This document shows, piece after piece, positions 28,064 to 38,652 of a stretch of DNA of 64,000 nucleotides. Position 1 is the stretch's first letter. Each line of letters starts with the position of its first letter. The DNA is taken from contig NC_089749.1 in assembly GCF_040412425.1 (NCBI RefSeq), positions 34,229,570 to 34,293,569 of the forward strand, read 5' to 3'. Both the position numbers and the translations under genes were made by a program. The stretch is from Macrobrachium rosenbergii. Taxonomy: Eukaryota > Arthropoda > Malacostraca > Decapoda > Palaemonidae. The notes under the pieces were generated by a model. That model saw nothing but the letters and a program-made list of their open reading frames with translations. It had not been told where the DNA came from and made no database searches.

Positions 28064-29060
28064 AATGCCGGACGATGCAGCAAGCACATCCCAATCAGTT
28101 GTGGTGCATAAAGTGACGAACATTTGTGCGGGAATTACTAATTTTAAAGGGTTAGTTGATGGAAAGCCAACCCAAAATATAGAAACTTTCATTGAGTCAG
28201 TGAACAATTATCTGAATTCCAAGAAAATTACGAATGGCGCTGAAGCTTTAACAGAGGCTAAATCATTTCTGGATTTAGATAAAGGAGATATTGGGAAACG
28301 AGCACGCAGTTTCGGGTTCAGAAGGTGTAAAACTTGGAATGAACTGCAGAAATTTCTACGAGCTACTTATGGCGGAGTTCAACGTGAATGTGCAGTTCGA
28401 ATTTGCGAGAGTTTCTCAAAATAAAGAAGGGCAATGATTCACTAGTCACATACAGTGCGAATTTATTTGATGCAGTAGTTGAGTTAAAGAAATCTATAAC
28501 AGGCTCTCCATGGGTAACTGGAAATAATATCTCCTTAGATAATTTTGAAAGATTGTTACACTTTGCTTGCCTTTTAACGTCAGTCCCAGATGTAATTGTA
28601 GATAGTTTTGATAAGAGAATTGATCAGGATACAGATGAATCCTTTTTGTTTGCACAGATTAACAAAAATCTAGCAAAATGCCCGACACTGGACAGTAGTT
28701 TTGTACAGGGAGGTGCAAAGATGTCAGCTGCGGTTTCAAACCACAGAATAATGATAGTCCCCGCATTCGGGAAATGATGCAACAGCGAAGACATGTGCAC
28801 GAGTAGAATCGAAGAAAATTCCAGAGAGATCAGTCACAACGATACGTTGTTTTAATTGTGATAAAATAGGCCATAGTAAATCAAATTGCAGAGTGAGATA
28901 TTGTTCAGTTTGCAAATCTTCAGATCATGGATGGAGATTTTGCCCAGCCACAAAGAGTAGAGATTATTCAGGAAGTCACGGGGAGGTTTTTCTAGATATG
29001 ACAGGAGAATTCCACATGATGCAAGTTCTAGATACACAAAGGAACAGCAGAATTTTCACA
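28064..29060 (+). pseudogene. gag: Gypsy gag (frameshifted)
   Basis: Structural protein that would form the particle. The start is taken at the ATG at 28,064 (MPDDAASTSQ). The frame runs to 28,424 and continues in another frame from about 28,388 to 28,775. Two zinc knuckles of the CX2CX4HX4C type follow at 28,848-28,937 in a further frame (CFNCDKIGHSKSNC and CSVCKSSDHGWRFC). Paired CCHC knuckles are typical of gag nucleocapsid and bind RNA. At least two frameshifts separate the parts. Capsid homology is not recognisable by eye beyond position in the element. Confidence 0.75.
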
Positions 29061-29088
29061 AGATAAGTTCGAAAACGGACACAGGATA

Positions 29089-29628
29089 ATGACTAATCAG
29101 GTCTTAGAGTCACTAGAACCTAGGCCGATTGTACGTGGATTCTCTAATGGCAATGAAATTTCTATTTTCATTGATTCTGGTAGCTCAGTTAACTTAGTAA
29201 ATGCTGACCTTTTTCACTCGAGGTTTCCAGAGTGCAAATTAGTCCCTTCTAGTGAGACAGTGTGTGATGTACAAGCGAGGAAACTGAATATTTTAGGTTC
29301 GTCATTTCTTACGCTTTGTATCGGTGGAAAGACAATAGTAGAATCATTTTTGGTCATAGAAGGATTAGCCTTAGGTGAAATGGTTTTGCTAGGACACCCT
29401 TCTTGTATGCGACATAACATCAACATTCTTACGGGAGTTCAGGGGATTACAATAGGTGAGTCAGGTTGTTTTGTTCCATATATACACAGGAAAAAAACTT
29501 GTGAGAAACCTAAGACACAGTCTGAGACATGTGTAACACATTCATTAGAGAGTGAAGATATTCCGCAAAGATCTTTCAAAGGATTTTTGTTGGAAGATAT
29601 TGAATTGCAACCCGAGTTCCTACATTAG
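29089..29628 (+). pseudogene. pol: Gypsy aspartic protease region
   Basis: 180-codon frame with the retropepsin active-site motif IDSGSS near residues 29-34, flanked by ISIF. A VLLGHPSCM block near residues 104-112 corresponds to the usual second conserved element with Gly before a short helix. It would cleave the Gag-Pol polyprotein. It is open over its full length but out of frame with the neighbouring RT. The start at 29,089 may simply be an internal Met in a polyprotein, since a Gypsy protease is normally made by frameshifting from gag. Confidence 0.75.
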
Positions 29629-29847
29629 TTAAAGTGTCGCTGAAAGAGAAAAAGTTTCCTTCTCAAGTGTGCGTTGTTGAGGGAACCGAGAAATTCAAAG
29701 ACGTTGTGAGTACGGTGTCAGTGAATGAAATTTCAGTCGCAGGCGTGACTTCAGTAGAATTAGTTAGCTATCAAGACTCAGTAAAAAAAATATCACAAGG
29801 GTACTTATGTAATTGATTTTGAAGAGTTTAATGAAGAGCATAAATTA
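29629..29847 (+). pseudogene. Protease-RT linker of the Gypsy element
   Basis: Short open pieces in more than one frame (for example 29,634-29,816) with no motif. They are probably polyprotein linker broken by indels. Confidence 0.45.
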
Positions 29848-31250
29848 GTGAGTTTTTGTGGAGACGGGAATATGTTTCCTAACGAGGAGCAACAGTTCCG
29901 AAGTCAGGTTCTGCATGAACACTTGGCTAAAGTTGATTATCCTGAATATTCAGATAAAGTAGAGAAAGTGTTGAAAGAATATCTAGATATCATTGCTTTG
30001 AAGGGAGATAAATTAGGAGTTACAGATGTTTTAGAACATTCAATCCGCCTAGAAAAGGGTACAAATCCCATATATATTCCAGCATATCGAATTCCTTTTA
30101 AGATCAGAGAAGAAGTAGAAAAAGAAGTTCAGAGGTGGGAGTCGGAAGGCATTATCAGACCGTCCAATTCTCCGTTTAATTTTCCTTTGCTTGCAGTTCC
30201 TAAGAAAGACGGTAGTATCAGAGTTTGTGTAGATTTTCGTAAATTGAATGAAAAAACATGCCCAGATAGATATCCTGTAGCTTGTTTGCCTGATTTGTTT
30301 GTTGAGATCGGTGGCAAGAATATATATTCATCTATAGATCTTATGCAAGGGTTTTTACAAGTTCCTTTGTGAGAGTAGCCGTAAATATACAGCATTTTCG
30401 GTACCAAAGGGACATTATGAGTTTAATAGGATGCCTTTTGGATTACAAGGGTCCCCAATAACATTTACTAGACTGGTTAACACAGTACTTCATGGCTTGT
30501 TAGGAAAGTCGGTGTTTGTGTACATGGATGACATTCTCATATGCACAGATACAATTGAAGAACATCTAAAGGTGTTAAAGAAGTCCTCAAGCGATTACAG
30601 TTCGCTGGGTTAAAGGTCAAATTGGCCAAATGTGAGTTTCTGAAGAGAAAAAATTGTCTATTTAGGACATGTTATCTCTAAAGAGGGAGTTAGAGTGAAT
30701 GATGAGAAAGTTAAAGCCATTGTGAATTTTCCAGTTCCCAAAACCAGGAAACAGATTCGTTCGTTCCTAGGTATGTCGGGTTTCTTTCGCCGTTTTGTGC
30801 GGAATTTTTCTACAATAGCGTCTCCATTGACAGATTTGTTACGAGAAGACGTTAAGTTTGTTTGGGGTGATAGTCAACAATTAGCTTTTGAGAAGCTTAA
30901 GAACGCTTTGGTGAACCCACCAGTTTTGAAGTTTCCAGATTTTAGTCAACCGTTCACCTTAGTGACTGACGCGAGTCAGGAAGGTATAGGTGCGTGTTTG
31001 ATGCAGAAATTTGAGGGGAAATTACACCCAATTGCTTTTTATAGCAGAAAGTTCAAAACGCGTGGTAGTAACGAAAGGCTGATGTCAGTTGTGGACAAGG
31101 AGGCTTTCGCAGTCGTCTCTAGCCTTGTTCATTTTAAGATGTTGTTGTTGGGAAATAAAGTTGAGATTTTTACAGATCATCAACCGTTGTTAGAGCTTTT
31201 AATAAGCCAAATTTGTCGCCCAAGAGAGCACGTTGGTTCCTAACATTGAG
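29848..31250 (+). pseudogene. pol: Gypsy reverse transcriptase and RNase H (frameshifted)
   Basis: Copies element RNA into DNA and removes the RNA strand. RT motifs appear in order: a YRIPFKIREEVEKEV block (about 30,085), VPKKDGSIRVCVDFRKLN (30,195-30,250), MPFGLQGSP (30,431-30,457), the catalytic YMDD (30,521-30,532) and the FLGMSGFFRRFV thumb block (about 30,763-30,798). RNase H follows with TDASQEGIGACLM (about 30,966) and a FTDHQPLLELL block (about 31,170). Frames break near 30,366, 30,580-30,660 and 31,200. All diagnostic residues inspected are present, so inactivation is by frameshift and not by motif loss. Confidence 0.9.
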
Positions 31251-32798
31251 AGATTTTGATGCAAACCTCAAATACATTGAAGGTAAGCATAATGTAGTTG
31301 CAGATGCATTGAGCAGATATTTTCCGGTCGAGGATGAGGAAATACACACCGAATCCTGTGTGGGTGAAGAGAGTAAATATTTGGTGTCTAATGTCTCTGA
31401 TATTAGTAGTTCTGAGAGATCGCATGTAGAGGACATACACGTTCCTACAGTGCATACTTCTGGGGGAGAAATAGTGAGTCGGCAGTCTCGGGAGAGATTG
31501 TTATTCGTGATAGTGAGAGTAACGCAGTGTGTTATATTACGGGTGAAAATGTCACTTGGGACATAGGCTTGCTGGAACAAAAGCAAGATGAAGATAAATT
31601 GTTGTCAGATGCTAAGGCATTTCTTGGGGAGTTTCACCGAAGAAAGGGTATAAGTTGCCTTTTTCTGGTCTAGAGTTGGAGAATAATTTATTGGTGAGAA
31701 AAGTTAAGTATAACTCATGAAGTACTCGAAGCATGGGTGAGATTACACAAATCATCGTGCCAGAGAGTCTAGTACCACAAGTTCTAGACATTGTACATTG
31801 TAAATTTGGTTCTCCTCATTTGGTGTGGACAAGACGTATGAAAACGTCAGGTCAAAGTTCTTTTGGAAAAATATGTTTTCCGCAGTAGAAGCCTTTGTGA
31901 AGAAGTGCGCTATTTGCAATGCGAATAAGCCAGCGACGACAGTGTCGTGTCGTTTGGGTTCATATCCCATACCACATAGGCCGTTTCAGAGAGTGCATAT
32001 GGATATTCTGGGTAACTTCTCAGAGTCCGCTTATGGTTATAGACATTTATTAGTAGTTGTTGATGAGTTGACTCGTTTTGTCGAGATTTTCCCACTGAAA
32101 TACAAATCAGCTGAGGAAGTTGCTATAGCGTTCTTTAAGGGGATAATTTGTCGATATGGTGTTCCTGAATGTCTGATCACAGACAATGGTAGGGAGTTTA
32201 TTAATAAGACTTTAGACGGTCTTGCTAATTTGTTGGGGATAAAGAAAGTATCTATAATCCCGTATAGACCTGAAGCGAATGGGTTGTGTGAGAGGGCGAA
32301 TCGGAAAGTAATCGAAGCTTTGCGCATGACGGTGGGAGGTTCCGATACACATTGGGACAGATCTTTGGATGAAGTGCGATATAGTATCAATACTATGATG
32401 AATGACACAATTAAGATATCTCCAGCAGAAGCTTTGTATGGATACAAGTTGAAAGGACCTTTTGATTTGTTACCAGAGCGAGTTCAGGGTGATGTTACGG
32501 TCACTTCGTTGATAAATACAGCGAGAGAAAGATTTGCACGTATCAGTAAAGAACTTGAACTTAGTTCGCGTGCAATGGTAGAGAAAAGTAACGCGAAATC
32601 GAGGGGAGTAGCTTTTTCGATGGGTGATAGAGTGTTTGTTAAAGTGAATGTTCGAATGATCTGAATTATAAATTAAGTCCGAAGTTCCACGGACCTTTTG
32701 AGATTGTAGAGATCAAAAGAGGGAATAGATTTGTAGTTAAAGATGTAAACACTGGAGTGACGAAATTGACCCATATTTCGAAGTTAAAGAAAATGTAA
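31213..32798 (+). pseudogene. pol: Gypsy integrase (mostly open, frameshifted at both ends)
   Basis: Inserts the element cDNA. The main frame at 31,825-32,664 holds the CxxC part of the HHCC zinc domain (Cys28, Cys31) and a catalytic triad Asp60, Asp120, Glu156, giving the expected 35-residue spacing between the second Asp and the Glu (TDNGREF; PEANGLCERANR). The His pair of the zinc domain lies upstream at about 31,790-31,830 in another frame. After a break near 32,660, the C-terminal piece at 32,663-32,798 contains KFHGPFEIVEI, resembling the GPY/F module of many Gypsy integrases. No chromodomain was seen. Confidence 0.9.
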
Positions 32799-32870
32799 TT
32801 TTGGATGTAATGGAACGTTTGTATATAGTTAGAGGGATAAATGGGTTGATATTTGTATATATATATGATA

Positions 32871-32905
32871 TTTTTTTTTTTTTTTTTGTCTCTTGTTCAT
32901 TTTAG
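32871..32905 (+). promoter_or_regulatory. Putative 3' splice site upstream of ORF3
   Basis: A run of about 17 T followed by gtctcttgttcattttag ends exactly at the base before an ATG (32,906). This matches a polypyrimidine tract plus AG acceptor, as expected if the third ORF is translated from a spliced subgenomic RNA. No donor was identified. Confidence 0.45.
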
Positions 32906-34232
32906 ATGTTGAAGTTCTTAGTCATTTGTTTTCGAATGATTTTAGGAATTGAGACATGGGCTAAGTTTCATACGAGATTTGACCCGTGTGTTAGTGGGTT
33001 GTTGTGTTATGATGTATTTTATCATCTGACGCAATATCTTTGTTGTTTAGAGATTTTTTTTTGGGGAGGTAATTTAGTATATCGGAGGGATAACAAGTCT
33101 GATCTCTTTTTTCAGGGTTGGGAGATCAGATTTGAGTATTTGGATTTTTTTTTTCCAGTTGATTTTTTAAATAAGGGAGCTGTATTGTGAGTTTAGTTAT
33201 AGTTGTTAAGATCATGGGAGCGATTGCCATTACGTCAATTGCTATTTTGTTGAGAGTTAGTCAGGTGTTGAAATATTTGCTAAGGTTTGAGAGTAGAACT
33301 TTTCATGTCTTTTACGAGATATGATACCTTTTAGTGTTTGGATAAGATTCTAAGGATAGAAGTATTTTTTTTCTGTTGGATAGAATTTTACGGTGAGTGA
33401 GTTCCTTTAGAGTTCATTGTGTTTTAGTAAGTGAGTTGACTGTGATTATTCTGAGATACAAACTTGGAATTAGTTCACATTTTGAGTGTTTGATTTTTGC
33501 ATTAGTAGTTTTGTTTGGTTCAGTAACATGAAACCTTTTTGTTATTAGGCCTTTTTCGAGTGTTTTTGGGAGACTCAGTTGTGACATGGGATGGATTAGA
33601 GACCATGTTCATTTTGGGAGATCAATATCAAGGTTCGGGAGTTGATTACAAGACAAGTTGTACTTTAGTTAGAGAGAAGTGTGTGTGTGTGACAGTAGTA
33701 TTTTCCAGTTGCGAGTTGTGTCTGTGGGTGATTGTGAGTTATCATTAGTTCATGGACAGGCTCCGACAGAATGTGACTTTAGACAGTTCCAGCGAGATTA
33801 CCACATTGAGTCCACCAGTACCCTTCCTGCCGTGTTTTGCAAGGAGTATGCAGTTACAATGATGTGCCAGATCAACAAGTCGACGATCATTCGTTCTTCG
33901 AGGGTCCAAGCTGTTCGACTCATCCTGCAGAATCCTGTCTACGGAATTTCTCGTACTTAGCCGTGCTGTATTCAACAGTTCGAGAAGATAATTATGCGTC
34001 ATACGCATAACGAGCATTTGGTAGTGGAGGTACCTACAACCAAGGTGCCAATGACTGTTCCACCGTTGGAAGACATTGACGATTCCGTGATGTTCGAGTA
34101 TCAGAATATATTATGCCGACAATTTTAATTGTCTTAATAGCTATTTTACTGATAATTCTTGTTGTGGGAGTAGTAAAGCTTATTCGTGTTTGTAAGATTA
34201 CATGTAAAGGCTCTAAGAACTCAACCCAGTGA
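32906..34232 (+). pseudogene. Third, env-like region of the Gypsy element (broken)
   Basis: Lies between integrase and 3' LTR, where env sits in errantivirus-like Gypsy elements. It opens with an ATG at 32,906 into a 94-codon frame with a hydrophobic N-terminus and several Cys residues. A second hydrophobic stretch occurs in another frame around 33,210-33,270. A Cys-rich, partly open region follows at about 33,600-34,010. The last piece (34,113-34,232) has a run of about 20 Ile/Leu/Val residues followed by a basic, Cys-containing tail and a stop: a classic single-pass anchor with a short cytoplasmic tail. I recognise no specific env family, no furin-like site and no fusion peptide, so identity as a membrane glycoprotein remains inferred from position, hydrophobicity and cysteines. 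Several frameshifts interrupt it. Confidence 0.5.
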
Positions 34233-34369
34233 CTTTGGAAGTGCGTCATGAGAGCAGTCCTTAAAGCTGCAGTGCAGTAGACATTGCTAATTGAGCATAG
34301 CTCTATTTTGTTATGTTTTATACATATGCTTTTGTTTTAGTTTGCCATTAAGAGAGCGAGACGCTCTTA

Positions 34370-35355
34370 TGTGGTGGCCGAGCTCTATTTCAGAAAATAT
34401 GGCTGCTACAAGTTTTAAAGGACACATATATGCATTTCATAGCTTCAATGCTTTAAGATGTGATGAAAGAATTTATGGAGTCAGATGGAACTAGGTCGAG
34501 AGATTTGATGCAAGATTGTGAAAAATCATTTGTGTTCCTCAAATAGTTTGATTCCTCAGCAATATTGCCAGTCAGGTGATCTCCGAAGTGTTATGTATAT
34601 TCGTGAGTACGTGCGTTAATTTGATCTAGATTATGCCAAAATCTGCCCTAAAAGTGAGTTTGATCGTTCATTAACGTGATAGAACTGCAGTTGTCCAGTC
34701 GTAGCTTTGGAGAGGATCCAGGCTTTGAAAATCGGCAGATAAGGTAGAGTTTCAAATCTCTGTTTTTATGGGAGAAAATTGAACTTGTGATTTTTACCAT
34801 GATTTTCTAATCATTATGAACTTTTGAACTGGTGTGGGAGATTTAATATGAATATTCATACCTCTTTTTATATTATTATTTTGTCATGTTACGTTTGCCA
34901 TATCTTGGCTATGCATTTTACACTTTCCATTATTGTGTTTTGCATTTCATATATTTTTGGGAGTTTTCTATCATGTTTAATTCTTTCGACAGATGTCTGT
35001 GGACAGATTGTGGACAGTGTAGACTGTTTTTGAATAACATGTGGTGACTTTTTTTGACATGACTAATTATTGATTTGGGAGTATATGTGAGTTTGGATAT
35101 TTTCAGGCTATTAGCCATAGTGAGACTTCTTTAATCAGAAGTGTTTGCAGTTCAGAGTTTAGTTATCTAACTCGATAATTCATTTATTATGCATTTTAAT
35201 CTTTGCTTTGTTTTATTCATTTCTTGTTGGGTTATTTGAATAATAAACCTATTTTTGTAGAAACGATTGTGTTTCTTTAAATAGTCCATTTAATTGTTTT
35301 GGTGAGAATGAGTGAGGTCAGGTGGGTGAAGAGAAAACGATGAGAGAGAGAGAGA

Positions 35356-35405
<50 letters not shown>

Positions 35406-35517
35406 AATGCGAGTGTGATCATGGGTTGAACCTTTTTACGTCTTTTTCCTGAAGTAGATCGCTAAGATCACGCTACGTACACTTCCAAAAAAAGTGTTGA
35501 TTCTGTTCCCTGTAACA
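34370..35517 (+). repeat. 3' LTR of Ty3/Gypsy element
   Basis: Partner of 26,226-27,435. A purine-rich aagagagcgagacg just upstream (34,350-34,363) could be the polypurine tract, with the LTR starting at tgtggtgg (34,370). This boundary is tentative. It contains a poly(A) signal at 35,242-35,247 and a (GA)n tract at 35,341-35,400. The right end, taaca at 35,513-35,517, is directly followed by PLE RT sequence. Confidence 0.75.
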
Positions 35518-36600
35518 GATTCATTAGTTTTGATGTTTGTTCTCTTTTTACTAAAGTCTGTATAAATTCTATTTTAGAGTATCTTAGTAATGAACTAATC
35601 CATCATGAGTTACCCCTACCTGTAAGTCATATTATTTCACTTACTAGGTTGTGCATTTGTAAGTTTATACTCAATGGTGAATTTTACCAACAAATATTTC
35701 ATATGGCAATTCTTGGGCAACCCTTTATCCCCACTCCTCTCAAACTTGCATATGGAATTCTTTTGAAAAACGATATTTACCTAATATAATTTATACTCCT
35801 TTAAAGTGGTATAGATATGTTGGCAATATTTTAGCTGCTTTGCCTGCTGGTATTGATGTAAATGATTTACTCTCTAATTTAAATAACTAGGTACCATCCA
35901 TTAAGTCTCCCTTTCTTAGATGTTTTAATACATAGACATTGTCTCCCTTTCTTAGATGTTTTAATACATAGACAACCATTTCAATGTAAACTCAGTATTT
36001 ATAGGAAACCAACCAACAATTTAACTCGTGTTCATTTTTATTCAGACCATTCATTAATATCAAATATCCATTTTTCCTCTGTTATTTTAAGAGCATTGTT
36101 AGTTTCTGTATTTGGATCAAGAAATCAAACACATAAAAAAATGGGGACAGATTTATGTTATCCCTATACATACACTAGATATTTGTTGAAAAAAGCCCAC
36201 AACAAGTTTTATAGTGAAAGTAACATGATGAAAAACCTTTAAGAACATTCTTAGCTTGCTTTATTTTAATGGTTTTGAAAGCATAAAAAGATTTAAAATC
36301 TTTTAATGTTAATCTCGTTTTTCGTATAATAACACATTAAAAAGGAATGTTAAAAAAATAAGTCCTAAGGAAAATAACAAAATATATAAAATTTAATATA
36401 TAAAATTCCATGTTAAAAACAACTGCCCCTCTTTTATATCGGCCAACCTGCAAGGATTTAGATGTGCAGATTAAACATATAAGTATTCTTTCAAACTGGG
36501 CAAAGTTCCAATGCTATATTCATTCATTTAACCCTTAGTGGAGGGATTGAGCTTCAGTGTGAACTAAAATAGGTTTGGCATTGGTTTATTAGCTTCAGTG
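35518..36600 (+). pseudogene. Penelope-like element RT plus GIY-YIG, family 2 (5'-truncated, decayed)
   Basis: From the first base after the LTR, the plus strand encodes FISFDVCSLFTKV, a PLE RT motif that includes a catalytic Asp. It continues with LGNPLSPLLSNLHMEFF (about 35,715-35,770), a WYRYVGNI block (about 35,808) where a YVDD-type motif would be expected, and a YRKPTNN block near 36,000. Farther on (36,420-36,540), decayed frames give a CPSFYIGQ...KDLDVQIK nuclease core. The second catalytic Asp pair appears lost (GN instead of DD). The frame is mostly open from 35,518 to 36,240 with a few breaks. The nuclease differs clearly from family 1. The N-terminal half is missing. Confidence 0.8.
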
Positions 36601-37890
36601 TGAAGCAGAATAACTCACCACTGTTATGGTAATAATTTCGAAACAAAGGCGCCAATTTTCAATATGCTATAAATTCACTAATGGCAACTTTTATACAGAC
36701 GTGAGAGGAGGGCCAGTATCAGTAATACTTGTGACTTCAAGGGGAGGGTACTGCATCTCTCTCTCTCACATGAGTCTTTTGTAAATTTCTTGTAAATATG
36801 GCAAAGGGGTTGCTGTTGTTTTTTGTTTTTGTCCTTTGTAATAGTATGTCACTGTAAATGTCCATTTTGCAAAGAAATACAATAAAAGCATGTAAAAATA
36901 AAAAGTTACTGAATCTTCCTTTTAAATTTACGTGAATATTCTACAACAAATATGCAAAAAATTTGTTACTGCTTTTATTTCTTATCTGTTTTGATATTGT
37001 GTGAGCAGTAATAATAATTTTCAAAATCAAAAAACTTATTTATTAGAAAAAACATATATAAGTTGGTAAAATTTAAGATTGTCTTCTTGTAAATGAGGCC
37101 CCACAAGGGTTTTGTAAATAGTCATTTTCAACTTCTCGTGGAAAAATAAAAATTTTTTTATTTTTGTATTTTTACAGTTTGAATGTCCATGTCATTCTCT
37201 TTCCATTGATGTGATTTCTTTTTTTATTTTGCCATTTACCTTAAACAAATCGGTAAGCATGGGTGCTGCACATTGATAAATTAAATAAAAAAGGGTTAAG
37301 TGAAAAGTCACAGGTAAATTTTTTAGTTCAGTATTGCCAGATCACCAGGTTTCCCTTCATGAAATCTTTTAGAATGATTTTACAGCTTGCTTCCAGTTGT
37401 AATTTTAATCTTAACTGGCATGTATTATTTGGACCCCTGTACACAGTAAAATGTTCAAGAATGACTTAAAAGATAAAATCACTGACTTAATTACAAATTA
37501 GTTTTTATATATTTTCTATGTATGGTAGGTTTAATGTTTTTTTAAATGTTCACCTTGTAAATGCTTTATATTTTACAAAAAAAGGCATAATTAGGGAGTT
37601 GTACTTTTATAACATTTTTTGGTGGTTAGTCATCTAGTTTAAATATGAACCCTGTTTTTTAGGTCCATTTATAGCAGGTTGTGTTGGATTCCAGGTACAT
37701 ATTTTTTCATTTGTAATCCTCAACTGTCATTTATACAAAAGGTAAACTTATTTTTTATATGTCTTCAGTGTGCTAAAACGCTAAGGAAAAAAGACCTTGC
37801 AGCACTCCATTGTTTTTTTCCTTCATGGCATTCATTGCCTTTATTTATATTTATTCACGTTCCATGTTTTCATGATATCAGTAATTTATT
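36601..37890. other. Unassigned AT-rich interval
   Basis: No supported gene. Several aataaa and T-rich stretches, no element ends recognised. Confidence 0.45.
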
Positions 37891-38090
37891 AGTATATTAT
37901 ATATATATATATAGTATATATATATATATATAAATATATATATATAAATATATATATATATTTTATATATATATATATATATATTATCAAGAATATAATA
38001 TATATATAAAAAGTTTTTTCAATAAAAAAATATATAAATTATAAATATTATATAATATATATTATATACCATACTATATATATATATTGC
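37891..38090. repeat. TA-rich imperfect repeat
   Basis: Interrupted TA and ATT tracts. Confidence 0.85.
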
Positions 38091-38109
38091 ATGTAAATAT
38101 AAAACATTA

Positions 38110-38652
38110 AAAAGATTCATTACTGGAGAAGTAAGAAGTTTTTATTAAAAAAGCTTACAAGCTTTCTTGGACAAACAGATCAGTTTACGTAAAGTGGATA
38201 AGCTGATTTTTATCTGTTTGCTGGGTACTTTTAATCCTATAAAGCTCCTCCTTGTGACCCCACCCCTCGTGATCTTGGTCTAAAAGCTGCTACCTTCTTC
38301 TAGGTGTCCGTTTTCTGTGCGTTCTCTTGCATTTTTCTTGCTTCCTTGCTCCTGTTGAATATACGATTTTTCTAGATATGCTGTCAAAAAGCCGTTTCCG
38401 GTGTTCCCTGCCATGTGTTGTCAAGAAATTATGAAGGCATTCTGTACAACCAGTCTAGATGTTTTGTTTGTTCCTGTAAAAAACTCATATTTACCCAGTC
38501 TATTCTGTGATCATTTTCCCAACAGTGTTTGGCAACTGCCGACGTCTGATTATAATGCCTTATGTTCTGCAGATGTTGTTTGCTTCGCTCTTTACATGAT
38601 TTGCCAGTTTCGCCATAGTACCCTTCTTCACAGTCTAGACACGCTGCCATAT
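38110..38652 (-). pseudogene. Penelope-like element GIY-YIG end, family 3
   Basis: Reverse-strand 73-codon frame (38,650-38,429) containing CLDCEEGYYGETGKSCKERS, then QHLQNIRH and a HCWENDHRIDW block. This is a GIY-YIG nuclease with a Cys pair and downstream His typical of PLEs. It differs from family 1 (EIYVGETGRSFSQRL) and family 2 (FYIGQ). The region down to about 38,140 follows as probable C-terminus and 3' flank, ending in cttataggattaaaag-like sequence. The upstream RT is replaced by a reversed Gypsy LTR starting at 38,653. Confidence 0.75.

Larger units (their letters stand above)
26226..35517 (+). mobile_element. Ty3/Gypsy LTR retrotransposon with a third, env-like region
   Basis: About 9.3 kb. 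Order: LTR, gag with zinc knuckles, aspartic protease, RT, RNase H, integrase with a GPF-type C-terminal module, a third open region with a putative splice acceptor and transmembrane anchor, LTR. The protease-RT-RNaseH-integrase order places it in Ty3/Gypsy. All coding parts carry frameshifts, so this copy is not competent as read. Many breaks are single-base indels, so either decay or consensus error could be responsible. It abuts PLE RT sequence at its right end. No target-site duplication was confirmed. Confidence 0.85.

Noticed and set aside
31213..32798. Integrase as a domesticated host gene
   Set aside because: It is flanked by RT/RNase H and LTRs and frameshifted at both ends, so it is an ordinary part of the Gypsy element.
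32906..34232. Assignment of the third Gypsy region to a specific viral envelope family
   Set aside because: No diagnostic motif could be recognised by eye; only position, cysteines and a membrane anchor support it.
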